A stretch of DNA of 64,000 nucleotides from Nemania diffusa (Eukaryota > Ascomycota > Sordariomycetes > Xylariales > Xylariaceae), in NCBI GenBank assembly GCA_038501195.1, contig JBBPUQ010000005.1:1984001-2048000 (forward strand), read 5' to 3'. Below, in pieces: positions 23,219 to 35,067 of the stretch. The notes under the pieces are model-generated. The model did not search any database, was not told where the DNA came from, and worked only from the letters and a program-made list of their open reading frames with translations. The position numbers and the translations under genes are program-made. Position 1 is the first letter of the stretch, and each line of letters starts with the position of its first letter.

Positions 23219-24546
23219 TGATTGGTGGTTGATGACTTAATTGACTCTCAAGGAATGTATTTACCATAGAGTACCTGTAGAAATAGCACCGGGAGATTAG
23301 CCGTCCGCAGCCTGTGTACTAAACATACGGACAATAAAGGCAAGAGTGGGTGAGTGGCTACCTAGGAAGACAACAGACATGGGGATTCTCAGTGCAACAA
23401 GACTACTTAACTGATGTCTATGATAAACGTCTCATCGTTTTGATCTCTTCTTGAATCTGCAGCCACCATTCCTTGCCATCCTATCCCACCTTCAAGCCGC
23501 TGCGTGGTTATTTTCAAAGTGTACGATTGGGCTGCGTTCGATGTCCTTCAAAAGTAGGAAAGTATTGCTGTGCAGATGTGTTCCCGCCTGCTTTTCTCGA
23601 CTCTCGGATTCGGCTGTTTGTGGTTGCATTGTAATTGAAATGGCTGCGTGGGAGGAAGACGCATTGGTCTCGTTTCTTATGATCTACTAGGCTTCTATCA
23701 GATCAGGTTGTCGTGGTCTGAGAGGAGCATGGTTGTCTTAGGCTTCGTGAATGTTATCTGACAAGGCAATCGCATTCGCCATTCGTAAATTGTATCCCAG
23801 AAAGCGGCCATGTCTCCCTCTTTCGTATGGTCGAGGCTCAGTTGCGTGAAAAAGTCTAGTCTCTCTACTAGAACCCGCTCTTTCCTCTCTTTTGCTTCGT
23901 GCGTAACCTATTTGAGTGGTGATGGTTTTCAGAGGAATAGTGTTAACTGCTGCAGCCGCGATTCCGAGAGGACGGCGATAGCTCAACGAGAGCATTCAAT
24001 TCCTATATCACGCCCCGAAAACATGGAATGAGGGGCGTGCCCAATCCAAGCTTGGCCCTTAAACGCAGCAGCTCGTACCTGATGGTGCTGTTCCTATGCC
24101 ACAAATAGGTGACTCCCTGGTATTTCAAATATCATGTTGAAACTACCTACGACTGAAGTTATATATAACCAGCGATATCTTACAAGCTGAGCATGCAGAT
24201 CATAGGAAGTCAGGTGATCTTAATATTCTAGCCTAAATGAATAATAGAGTCTTACTACCAGCGACTCCCAGCTATATTTGCACGTAGAGAATAGATTACG
24301 AGCACTCGTAGACTTAATAACTTAGCTACAACTCTACAATTGACGAAGTTGCTTACCCATGGTGCCCTTACAGACAAACGTGACATCATTCTAGCACCGA
24401 AATTTAGTGATAGTTATCTTGTCGCCGACAGAGTATCTATTTACTCTATATGTATGTAGACGAAAATTCAGATTCAGAGTAGGGCGGCTGACGTCATTCC
24501 CATCTAATAATTGACAGAGTAGAATAGACGGACGAGCTACAACATA
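23219..24546. other. Spacer between two inverted tRNA genes
   Basis: About 1.3 kb between divergently oriented copies of the same tRNA (both read outwards). Short frames on either strand show no known motif. I see no terminal repeats that would make it a transposon. Confidence 0.5.
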
Positions 24547-24636
24547 GCGGGGATAGCTCAGATGGGAGAGCGTCAGACTGAAGTAACACTTCATTCATCA
24601 ATCTGAAGGCCGTGTGTTCGATCCACACTCACCGCA
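24547..24636 (+). tRNA. tRNA-Phe (GAA) with intron, copy 2
   Basis: Identical to the minus-strand copy at 23129-23218 over all 90 bases, including the intron and the G-A mismatch in the acceptor stem. A T-rich stretch follows 6-20 bases past the end, fitting a Pol III terminator. Flanking sequences of the two copies differ after a few bases, so the duplication covers little more than the gene. Confidence 0.93.
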
Positions 24637-24946
24637 GTAGAATTTTTGGCATTTTTATCTGATAACATTTTTGTAGTCTTGATAGCAAAATAGGAGGGGT
24701 GCTTGATGACCATCTGCGCCCAATGGGGCGATGCAGGTAGTGAGCTCGCCAAAACTTCCAGTCATGGAGGCTTTTATGCCCCCTTGCACTTTATGCGGGG
24801 GCTACCTACTACTCACGTACCCAATAACAAATTAGTTCTATTACTATTTAGATAGCTTCTTCCAACTTGTATTACTGAATTCTATGCTATACAATCCCCC
24901 CGCAGTCAGCAACTGCGTGCGAAGTTCTACATCGTAAGTTGTAGCA
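24637..24946. other. Spacer, no gene seen
   Basis: 3' flank of the second tRNA-Phe (T-rich terminator within the first 20 bases) and 3' side of the kinase-like gene. Nothing else is seen. Confidence 0.5.
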
Positions 24947-26937
24947 TCAATCCGCATCGAAAAGCAGTTCCTGTATAAGCGCCCTTATCTCCCAATCGCT
25001 TTCACCTGGGACACCCCGACTCGCACAAAACTGTCCATCTCTCTCGTTGATGCACCTTCTCACCATAGTGGCTAGGCCTCCGGGCTGGGGGCGGTTGCCA
25101 GGACGCGTCGCAAGGCACGCACATACTAAACCGCGCAGCGCGTTGTCAAGCTTCGGATAACAGTCCCGCTCGCCCGCATTGGGGAGCAAAGCGGCCGCGT
25201 TGCTCAGTATTACCTGGGTTGCGTTGAGGCGGAACTGTCTAGCCTCGGATTCCGACGGATGTATGCTTCGAGGCGGGTCCCACTCGAGGGTTATAAGCTC
25301 GACCATGATCTGTACATCAACAACGATAAGCTAGTTTGCAGCGGGAGACGAAGCACCGGACAACTTACAACTCCTATATCGAATATATTCTGTTGGATGG
25401 CATAGCGATTATTCTCACTACACAGTAATTATGTTAGTCTATGAGCACGGCATAGCTTTCTTGGTGCACTGACGGCGTATTGATAAGTGTCCGCATACTT
25501 CCTAGGTCGATGAGCTTCATAACTGGCGTGAGAGTGTGCTCTAAATCGGCCTCGTCCGGTCCGTCAAAGTCGCCAAACATTACTAACTTCAGGTGAGCTT
25601 ATTGATTGCGAACAGGAAGTCGTCTAAGACTAGTCAACCTACAGTTCCCGTCGTGCATGTCCGCATGGATAAGTCCCCCGCGGGCACTACCTATAATTTG
25701 CTCCATCACTGGTTCAGGGTTTTCCCCATCCGGTTTCTCGGGTGGCCAGCCCATGGCAATACACATACGAATCACTAAAGGATGCATACGTCAATAGAGC
25801 TGGCCTTCTCACATCGTGTCAACACAATGCTGACTCTAGACTCACAGCACAAGAAAAACCTCCAGAGAATCCTATTTGGCAACTCGATGTCTTTTTCCAA
25901 CGATCGACTAATAAGGTTTTGCAGTGTTCCGCTATGATTGCATTAGCTTTGACCTGCAAGAAAATTCCCGCCAGTGTTCGTATAATTACTTCTGCAGCCA
26001 TTCGAGGTAAACCCAATTATCAGCATCCACTATAATAACATTCAAGATCAGCAACTGTTATCAAGAACGGAAATACTCCGCAGACAACAAATGCTCCTAG
26101 GATGTGGAAATAACGGAATATATCCCGCGGGAGACTTACTGTACTGCGACTTAATATCAGAGTCCCTTTTCTCAAGAGGATCGTTCGGCGGCGTTATAAT
26201 ATTCACGACATGCTTGGCCCATCGTAAAATCTGTACTAGTGTTAGTCATGATACAGCATTCACACTGAATCTTGAAGGGCTGTTATTAGAGGGACCACAA
26301 ACCTCTAGGTTCTTCTTCTCGCTTACTATTGTGCTTTCCTCTTTCTCCTCGTCGTCTTCGTCGTCATCATCGCCGTCGTCCATTTCTTCGTCGCCCTTCT
26401 CCCCGCCATCGGCATCGTCATCACGCAAGTATATTCGATCCGTCTTCACTAATATGCTAAGGTTAGCAAACTCTACCTTCAAATAATGCCATATTTGCTT
26501 TTCGAAGTGGGCACCTCTACCTCCAATGGAGATAATTTGGGAATAAGGTATACATACAGACTATGTGCTGCACATTGGGTGCTGCGGCAGAACCTGTAGA
26601 GCCCGGGTCCGCGTCTGCAAGGGTGTACTTGACCTTCCATGCTAAACCGAACACTCCACCCCCTACAGCACTCTCCATCTGGAAGCGCTCCCCATCTCTA
26701 TTGAATTGGTCTGCGAGACGCTTCTTTGAGCGTAAAATATCATTAGGGTCATATCTATGGCGTTCATAGCATTAGCGTTTGTTCCGAGCTGGCTCGTGCT
26801 AATTAAAACATAGCTATCTTCAAGCCGCAGAGACAATTCCCACCCAGCGCACAATGACACGAGGTAGAATACCCATAGGCCTTGACAACGAGCACATACC
26901 CTCTTTCCTCCCAGTCTCGGAGAAACTCGTCTTCCAT
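24947..26937 (-). CDS. Intron-rich protein-kinase-like protein
   Basis: A gene of about nine exons on the minus strand, from ATG 26937 (MEDEFLRDWEER). Kinase landmarks in order: glycine loop VGGGVFGLAWKVKY (about 26640); AHFEKQIWHYLKVEFANLSI, then an Asp/Glu-rich insert (about 26330-26430); WVYLEWLQ-NGTLQNLIS rebuilt across an intron; GLIHADMHDGN (about 25650) with the catalytic-loop Asp and Asn; KLIDLGSMRTL, the DFG counterpart (DLG); and YAIQQNIFDIGVIMVELITLEWD leading into the C-lobe, which ends LLFDAD. Junctions after the insert are clean. Two near the N-terminus (about 26780 and 26520-26558) are not, the latter needing a 37-base intron, so a frameshift is possible there. The beta-3 Lys would fall in that unclear region. 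Activity is therefore open. Substrate unknown. Confidence 0.7.
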
Positions 26938-27774
26938 TTTACTAAGTTCAATTTGTTATTGTATTTTGCGCCTCTCGTGGTATTACTGGTGTAAATTCAC
27001 TAGATGCTAGCTGTCTCTATACTTTCCTTTCCATTTTATTACTATCTGTATATGTGAGTTATAATTAATCATTTTGCCAATTAGGAAGGTTCCGAAAAAG
27101 CAATAACGGTATCTGTTAGAAATATAGGGGGTAAATTAGGCCCTATAATTAAGCCCTGTAAGGATCTAACCAGAAGGGGGGTCCCTTCTGCTTCAAGGGG
27201 TTCCACCCCCCTACCTATTTTGTATGCTAGAGAAAAATCTCTTTGAACAACAGGAACACATACATACCAGAAGAATACACCAATCAATCTGATCAATCTA
27301 GAAGGCTTATTTCTAACAGTATCAAAACAATAGACCGTTCTATCCCATCTTTGTAGTTAAACCTCGAAGGTTCTTTGACGAACGTTTCCGGCACAAAATT
27401 TATTCGAGGCTAGTTCTTTATACTCACGTCAGGACAAAAGTAGGGGCAGCTGTTCGATTATTATAGAGAATAATATGGTTGGAAATCCACCTATACAATA
27501 TTAAAGGCCCCTGTATAGATAACCGAGTATTCGAGTAGAAAGGTAGCTTGAGCTACAGCTAATTAAACAATGAAGACCATAATTGATGCTCAAACTACTT
27601 AGACAAAACAGCAGGGAAGCAAGTATAGGGTATAAACTAACTCTCACGAAGCACCATTGGATTTTGAGCGATCATGGGGGCATTGATTTAGCCCGGGGAT
27701 AAAGCTAGCATGTAGAAAATACTGCAAGCTTTCTATCTCGTTGGTATATCAGAATTAAATCTTGAGGTGGAGTA
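26938..27774. other. Spacer holding a solo LTR
   Basis: AT-rich DNA between the kinase-like gene and the Zn2Cys6 regulator. Apart from the solo LTR at 27114-27318 nothing is recognised. Confidence 0.55.
27109..27323. mobile_element. Solo LTR (copia-like termini) with 5-bp target duplication
   Basis: The element at 27114-27318 (205 bases) begins TGTTAGAAATA and ends TATTTCTAACA, an 11-base perfect inverted repeat with TG...CA ends. It is flanked on both sides by the same five bases, GTATC (27109-27113 and 27319-27323). Length, ends and duplication fit a solo LTR left after recombination between the two LTRs of a Ty1/copia-type element. No internal retrotransposon genes are nearby. Strand cannot be told. 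Confidence 0.8.
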
Positions 27775-30404
27775 CTAGCTGGGCGCCTCCTCGGAAGTAT
27801 ACTCTCCTTGGCTCCGTAGCACCCCAGATAAGACCTTGCTGAGGCTTCTCGCCATCTCCGATTTCCTACCCAGAAACCAAAGTGCCTTAACACAAGTGTC
27901 GCAATGCCTCAAGCTTTCCTTTAATTCCTCACTCTCTTGGCCCAAAACGGCCCAATCCTGCCGCCGTAGATCCTCTGCCACGTTCAAGTGGTATATCGAC
28001 GCCTTAGTAAATGCTCTTATAAGCAGTACGGTCCAAGGCTCTGTCAAGATGGAGCTCTCATTGACGGCGAAATGATAGCCGGGCAGCTGTTCTGTCGGCA
28101 TGTTACCGATATCCTGAGGTGTAGTTACTCTTGCCAGATCAGCCAATTCCACCGCACTTGATTTTCTAATCCTGTTTGACAAGCTAACACTGAGACGGTT
28201 CAGGCTTGCCTCTTCACTTCCGAGCCCATTTTGGTCGACGAATTCGATCAAATCGGCAAGCATGAGTGCTCCCAGGTGCCAAGGGATGTGGATGCAGGGA
28301 AACCAGCTCTTAATACGTACGGGAACAGAGTCGTAGTTCTTAATTAGGGATCTGAAGAAAGCCCCATGTGTTACGTTCCAGTATCGGTATATCTGCGTTG
28401 CGCTCTGGATGATCTCCTCGATTACCACACCTCGTTCCCTCCGCCTCAAAGTATTCTGGAGATACGAAACGTACCGAAAAAGCAGTACTTTTACCGCAGC
28501 TGATCTGTTGATAGCCTTCACAGCAGAATCATAAGCGCAAGGCCATGATAATATCGAGGGCTTCTCCGGGTTGTCTTGAGCGAAAAACTCAAGGTTCCAA
28601 CGGTAGCTGGCTGGCCGCTCTAATGTAGCAGACGAGCTATAGGTAGCATCAGGTTGGCATTCTTCGTCTGATAAAGCAACAGGCCGCTCGTTCATTGATG
28701 AAGAAACGGTGTCAAACATGACTGCAAGCCAGTACAGTTGGCCAATAGTACCTCGCTCCTCGGAAGTCATCTTTGAAATAGCATCTCGCTGTTGTTGTGA
28801 AGTATAAGTAAAAATTGCCCTTAGCATCCCTGTCTCATTTGCTTCGAAGTGGAATTTGAGAGCTTGCATTTTCCGGCCTGCTCTCTCCGTATAGATTGGC
28901 GGCCCATCTTGAGACATGATATGTATGATGTCGGGCAATGAACCTTTTATGTCACCAAAGCTGCTGTTCTTTGAAGACCCAGGGGCGCCGACCCTAGTAT
29001 AGTCGCTGGTTGCTCGTGGCTTCTGGATTAGACCAAATATAAGCTCTGCATAAACGATCCGGTATGATTCCAAATCTGCAACATCTTGAAGTGCCTTCTT
29101 TGCTTGTTCCCAAACCGAATTTTGTAAATTTTGCTCGAATTCATCTTCAAAGTCATCTGTCATGTCTTCTGATTGGTCCAGCTTGTCTAGAGAAGTTGAG
29201 AACATCGTTTCTCTCCGCCGGCGGCCCTGAGCCCATTGAGTAGCAAACGCCATTATAACTAAGTCGAGGGCCTTGGATGCTGCTTGATTCTCAGAATGGG
29301 TAAGCTGGATTAACCCTGTCGACTGAGCTACTCGATCAAGCAGCTTGACGCGACGATAAATTGAATTTGACCGCAGTATTCCCCGATTGGCAGCGGACGA
29401 TGCGCCGTCGCTCATTGATACAGCTGTATTTAAAAAAGAACATAACGGTAACTGTAACCTTGGCCGCATGTTGTACGGGCATGTATCCTCAGCCAACCAG
29501 CACTCTAGGTTGTTCTCTAGCACGTCATGGTATATTCGGAGCAGGCTTTCCGTAATTAGATTGTTGTTGAAACTCGTTGAAGGTCCCTCGCTATTGCAAC
29601 TGGGGGAAACTGAAGCAAGAAGCCGATCAGAACAGTCAGTACTTCGTTGGCGCGTTCGGTAGTTCTTTCGAAAGGAGTTTCTCCTATGATGTATAGATTT
29701 ACTCGAACAACCGCGGTTGGTGGAGGCTGAGTGTGGCTGAGAGACCCTTGAGACAGTCGAAAGATTATCAAGGTCTGCGATTTGTGAAGCAGATCTAACG
29801 TACGGCTGAGGGGAGCCATATTCTTCTAGATAATTAGTCGGCGTCGCCGAGGATCCAAGAGTTGAGTTCTGTGCTCCAGCATAGAAATCTATCTCTAGAC
29901 TTGGTTCATCATCGAAGGACCGAAATGTGCTACCCTCATATACAGCTGTTCTAAAGCCAGGAAGAGGCACGTTCCAGTCTAAGACACAATTGTTTGGCGA
30001 GGGCGTTTGCAAGAAACTCAATGTCTCGCCTGAGTCGATAGGTGTAATAAATGTGTTATCGCTCTCGATCCCTCGTTCAGATAAGAAATTACCCTCGAAG
30101 GTAGACAAGGGGGACGTTTCACTTTGCGCCGCCCAATGCAAGTTCAAACTGCATCGCTTCCTCGTCTTAACGCAATAAGAGCATGGCAGAATTCCATCAC
30201 GCGCATCTGTGCCCAAGGACGAGGTGAGATTAGCTTCTGGAAGGTTGATGAGGGGACTCTGACTTCTATTAGTTGTGAAAGCCCCAGCGTCGTACCTAAA
30301 AGGAACCGTCCCCCATTATTTACCCAGTAGCCGTCGCAGGCTTTCTTACTTCTCCTACATTGGTCGCATGAATTGTTTTGGCGCCTCGCTCTTATGTCGG
30401 ACAT
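27775..30404 (-). CDS. Zn2Cys6 fungal transcription factor with long zinc-cluster loop
   Basis: Two exons, 30404-30296 and 30236-27775, give 856 residues. The zinc cluster is split by the intron: NNSCDQCRRSKKACDGYW lies in exon 1 and LPCSYCVKTRKRC in exon 2. The intron (GTACGA...TTCCAG, branch CTAAT) joins in phase but leaves about 33 residues between the third and fourth cysteines, where typical clusters have 5-12. The rest is a Ser-rich linker and a helical fungal-specific middle region (about residues 300-800), for example YRIVYAELIFGLIQKP and TIGQLYWLAVMFDTVSSSM. Such proteins bind CGG-type DNA half-sites in the nucleus. No adjacent metabolic gene suggests a target. The two halves of the intronless-looking C-terminus are fully open. 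Confidence 0.85.
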
Positions 30405-31336
30405 TGCTTAAAAGTGTGAAAATCCAAACTCATGGGGATTTTTGATATTTTCGAGCCTGAAGAACAATTCTTATACTTCAAGCCGACCTGGGGATCTAAA
30501 AGTTCGAAGTAGATTATGTTCACAGTGAGCCAAATAGTGGTAAATGCAACTAGAGCTCATACTACAGACTACGGTCATAGATACTTAGAAGTGGAAGTGC
30601 TGAAGGCGGGAAGAAATGGGTTGCGTATAGTAACCCATTACGTGGAAAGGATCTATTCCATTTCACCGAGTGTCCGGCGAAATCCCCACGGAATCGTACT
30701 GCCTAACACAGCGCTATGCGGCGCTAGTTTCCCCCCACACAGAGTTCCCCACGGGGATTGGGCTAGAGCCCTTGCCGGAAAAACAGAGCCAGTCCAACTG
30801 TAGCTTAGTGCTGTAGGATTCGAGCCTACAGTATTCCCCCTATATCTCGTGACTAACACCACATACGTCACCTACATGAAAGTTCCACAGCTTGGTTTGC
30901 TTCTTTCTTCACCCGAAATAATAGTAACTACTACATTATTATATCTAATTATTACATAGAAATCTTCAATTCTAGTATCTCCCATGTATTTGTATACAAG
31001 TTCAAAGTTAAATATACTACTCGAACGCTAGTAAGTGCTTCCCTACAAGTAGCTTGTAAGATCTAAGCAGTATGATCCGTTAGGCTAGCAGCTAATTATC
31101 TTAGCCATAGTACTAATGGTCTCATTGACACACTCAACAAAAGCTTCGATTCCTACTTAAATAGTTCATAGATGTCAATTGAAGATTTAGCTCTTTGGTT
31201 GACCATCTCAAATTATTACTCTACCTAGGTTGGCTGCGACCGACCTATCTAATCCATCGACGTTAGTGACTTCAATAGCCAGGCACATCTTCGTGTTAGA
31301 TCTTTTGGCGGGAATCTCACAATGCCCTCCACTAAC
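30405..31336. other. Spacer, no gene seen
   Basis: Promoter side of the Zn2Cys6 gene and 3' side of the transporter gene. A tRNA T-arm-like hairpin at about 30810-30830 has no matching D or anticodon arm. Confidence 0.5.
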
Positions 31337-32368
31337 TTACTTCCGCGGGAGGATCACAGTTGACAGATCTCCTAGAGGAAGCATAATTGGGAACTCGACA
31401 GATAAAAGCACCAACGCCAAAAATATATACCATCCCAGGAACGAGACTGCGAGTAAGAGACCAGCCCCAACGTGTTGCAGTGTTTTTGCTTTTTCAGGAA
31501 GATTCTGAGCAACGGCGAAGAACGAACCGGAGAGACACCCAACTGTTTCACAGTTCAAGTCAGTTGTGCTTTGTTTTCGGGAAAGGAGTAATAAAGTAAT
31601 TTCTTACATGTTGGAACGAGGAGAAGGAGGATAAGAAAAAGCACGATGTTCGTCCGGATACTAGCAACTGTGAACACGGCACAAAGTAATGTCATTGCGA
31701 CCAAGACGAAGGAAAATGTCGCGTAAAATTGTGGCTCATTCAAGCCTTCCGCAACAACCCCGGACGTCGAGTAAGTACTATAAGCTCCATATCCGGGGAC
31801 GATTGTTGCACCAAAGGTGAACCAAAAGCCCCCAAAAAGGCAAAATACAGTAGCTGGGAACGTATTGCCTGCGAGGATAAGTCAGTACTATAATGGAATG
31901 AGAGGCGAAAGGGCAGGGTGCTAGTCACCTAGAATCCACTCGCCAATTCCACCGAGAAGGAGAAGTAGACCACCAAGATAGAAGTATGAACCGCTAAAAC
32001 AACATCTTAGCTTCGAATCTCAGTATTCTAAGTTGTTTTTCTTACACGTTTGCAGCGCCGCCAAACCCACCCGCCCCTTGCCACTCAAGCAGAACCATTG
32101 CCAGAGGCGTCGAACACAATAAGAACCCTCCGAGGGCTATGAGTATAGTCAGTTATAGTTAAGTATATGGTGTTAGAGCTTAGTTTGACTGACCTAGAGG
32201 TGTCGGGTTCCCAAAAGTCTGACGGAGCTGACCCTCGACCCGACTTTTTGGTGCCAGGTAGAGTTGTTCAAAGAGCTCAGGGGAAATAGAGATACCGCCT
32301 GTTGTCGCAATACGGTGCAGCATCTCGTCATGGTGCTCACCCTGGGCTTTGTCGCTGCCGTTGGACAT
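31337..32368 (-). CDS. Gpr1/Fun34/YaaH (AceTr) family acetate/ammonium transporter
   Basis: Five exons: 32368-32194, 32136-32046, 31993-31929, 31868-31608 and 31542-31337. They give 265 residues in frame throughout. After a short polar N-terminus comes the family signature NPTPLALGGFLL, rebuilt across the first intron. Six membrane segments follow, with FGGAAN, YFYLGGLLLLLGGIGEWILG, FPATVFCLFGGFWFTFG and GAYSTY as further hallmarks. The family moves acetate/succinate (Ady2, AcpA, SatP) or has been linked to ammonium export in the plasma membrane. The protein ends shortly after the sixth segment (LSTVILPRK). Which substrate it carries cannot be read from sequence. It diverges from the monooxygenase gene, with 725 bases between the two starts. 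Confidence 0.9.
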
Positions 32369-33055
32369 GGTGTTTTAGGCAATGATGGGTCAACTGGGAG
32401 ACTATTGAAACAGTAAATGTGAAGTGATAGTAACAGGGTTGAGAAATGAAGGCATTATCGAGCATATAACCATAATCACCCTCTAGTTAGAACTTATGTC
32501 AAGGTTAGTAGTTTTATTGGTACTATCCTGTAGGATCTAGTTACTTTCTTAATTCGGCATACGAGTTCCACTCCTTTACCCCGTAACCCCAGATTGTTGG
32601 CTCTTGGCGTACTCTGGGGAAAAGGTCAGAATCTAGATCCTTATGATACTGAACTCGTAAGGTCTCAAACCAAACTCGTATTAATTAATTACAGATGTCC
32701 AGGTGCAATTGACTCTAGTTAGGAAAATCCATGCTAGAATCCATTAGCCCGACAAACATAGAGCGGCCTGATGGAGAGGGGCGATCGGGTCCGACTGCAG
32801 ATCATGCGCTACCGAGCGGCTCCGCTCCTAGGGTCGGCTTGGCTTCCTTGGGACGGCACTTCGCAGTCTCTATAGCCTCCATCCAAGGAGGTTTCAAATG
32901 CGCTTTCAAATCTGGGGTAATGTGGGATGTAGAGAAAAGAGGAGATAGTAAATATACATCGAGAACAAAGAAGACTCTTGGGTACTTAACACAGTAGTAT
33001 TCCATTTGGGTCGGATGTAATATCTTTGACTATCAAACGTTTAATCCTCTTGCTG

Positions 33056-33088
<33 letters not shown>

Positions 33089-33093
33089 CCATT
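32369..33093. other. Divergent promoter region with (ATC)n tract
   Basis: Shared upstream region of the transporter and monooxygenase genes. A run of nine ATC units lies at 33061-33087, directly before the ATG at 33094. Confidence 0.6.
33061..33087. repeat. (ATC)9 microsatellite in a 5' leader
   Basis: Nine perfect ATC units end six bases before the monooxygenase ATG. The frame is open through them but there is no upstream ATG, so they are probably untranslated leader. Confidence 0.8.
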
Positions 33094-35067
33094 ATGGCTA
33101 CTGCCGAAGTTGAGTCTATTCAGCTTGTTCCCTCGCACATGCGATGTGTGCCTGGGTCTGTCAATATCAAGGTCGCCAAGTTCCCCTCCCCAACACAACA
33201 CGTTGAAGGTCTTGATCCATCCAGAATCGCCTCAAATCTGGTGGAAAGCTTGAATAAAGCAATAGAGCAGAAAGAATATTCGGCTGTTGCGAATCTTTTT
33301 GTCGAGGACGGCTATTGGCGTGATCACCTTGCCCTGTCATGGGTCTTCCGCACGATTCAGACGCGTCCGCGTATTCTCGATTTTCTGAAGAAATGTGCAG
33401 AATCTAAGGATGGTTTTCGATTAAAATCTATAGATGTAGATGCCAGTACAGTCACCAGAGGTCCTAAGATTGTCACCGTCGATGCGTCTGGGAGTGTCTC
33501 TGGTGTCGAGTTCTTCATTAGAGCAACTACAGCTCTTGGGACTGGTGTTGGACTCGTGCGTCTTGTAGAGCAAGAAGGGCAATGGAAGATATTCACCTTA
33601 TACACCAGACTCGAGGAACTCCGCGGTCATGAGGAAGCAATCAATGAGAGGCGCGCGAAGGGCGCTGAACACGGCGGCAAGCCTGGTAGAAAGAACTGGG
33701 CCGAGAAGAGAGCAGCCGAGGCTGATATCAACGCTGACAACGAGCCGGCCGTCGTAGTAATTGGTAAGTCATTTGGTCAATGAATTTGACTCTCATAATT
33801 ATCTAACACTTCAACTACAGGTGCTGGTCAAGCTGGTTTGACAGCTGCAGCGCGGCTTAAAATGCTCGGCGTCAACACACTGGTTATCGATCAGAACGAG
33901 CGCGTGGGTGACAACTGGCGAAAACGCTATCACCAACTAGTCCTGCACGATCCAGTTTGGTATGACCACATGCCGTACCTACAATTCCCTGCGCATTGGC
34001 CCATATTCACGCCAAAGGATAAGCTAGCTCAGTTCTTTGAGTCCTACGCTGCTCTCCTTGAACTTGACGTGTGGACAAGAACGGAACTCGTCTACACAAA
34101 ATGGGACGAGTCAAAAAAGGTCTGGACAGTAATCGTCAACCGAAAGCGCGAAGATGGAACGAGCGACATTCGAACCTTCCATCCTCGCCACATTATTCAG
34201 GCCACTGGACACTCCGGCAAGAAAAACCAACCGTCGATGAAAGGGGTCGAAAACTTCAGAGGTGATCGCCTATGCCACTCGTCCGAGTTCCCTGGTGCCA
34301 GAGAGAACAGTCAGGGTAAAAAGGCCATTGTAGTTGGTTCTTGCAACTCCGCTCATGACATTGCGCAAGACTTTTTAGAAAAGGGGTATGATACCACTAT
34401 TGTCCAGCGGTCTAGCACCCATGTCGTGTCATCCAAAGCCATTACCGAAATTGCCCTGAAGGGAATTTTTTCGGAAGATGGACCACCCGTAGATGATGCC
34501 GACATCTTGCTTCACGGCCTGCCAACATCAGTCCTCAAGGCTATTCAAATCAAGATCGCAGAGCAACAAGCCGAATGCGACAAAAAAATTCTCGATGGGC
34601 TAGATCGAGTTGGCTTCAAGGTAGATCGCGGCCCCGACGGTGCAGGTCTCTTTTTCAAATACTTCCAGCGTGGCGGCGGCTACTACATCGACGTTGGCGC
34701 TTCTCAGCTCATCGTAGATGGCAAGATTAAGGTTAAGCAAGGGCAGGAGATTGATGAAGTATTGCCACGCGGACTTCGGTTCCAAGACGGCTCTGAAGTG
34801 GAAGCTGACGAAATCGTGTTCGCCACGGGATATCAGAACATGCGGTCCCAGACCCGTCTCATACTTGGGGACGAGGTTGCCGATAGGGTTGGCGATGTAT
34901 GGGGCTTTAATGATGAAGGAGAAATAAGAACAATGTGGCAAAGGAGCGGGCACCCAGGATTTTGGTTTCATGGTGGAAATCTGGCGATGTGTCGTTACTA
35001 TTCCAAACTTCTTGCATTGCAAATCAAGGGTCTAGAGGAGAGGTTGTTTCAAGATGACGATATTTGA
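33094..35067 (+). CDS. NTF2-like/flavin-containing monooxygenase
   Basis: Two exons, 33094-33763 and 33821-35067, give 638 residues. The intron (GTAAGT...CTACAG) splits the FAD-binding motif: PAVVVIG joins AGQAGLTAAARL, giving GAGQAG. Residues about 40-190 resemble an NTF2-like fold (NKAIEQKEYSAVANLFVEDG, QWKIFTLYTRLEELRGHE). Then follows a group-B flavin monooxygenase core: RVGDNWRKRYHQLVLHDPVWYD, HIIQATGHSGKKNQP, the second (NADPH) Rossmann motif VVGSCNSAHD, and FATGYQNMR. Such fungal proteins oxidise small molecules using NADPH and O2; the substrate is unknown. The second nucleotide motif reads GSCNSA rather than GxGxxG, as is common in this subfamily. I chose the first ATG. Confidence 0.88.

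Noticed and set aside
26091..26486. Plus-strand frame with a poly-Ser stretch
   Set aside because: Antisense of the Asp/Glu-rich insert in the kinase-like gene.
30653..30871. tRNA-like T-arm (GTAGG-CTCGAAT-CCTAC on the minus strand)
   Set aside because: No acceptor, D or anticodon arm fits around it, and the loop has C instead of T at the first position. It is a chance hairpin or an old fragment.
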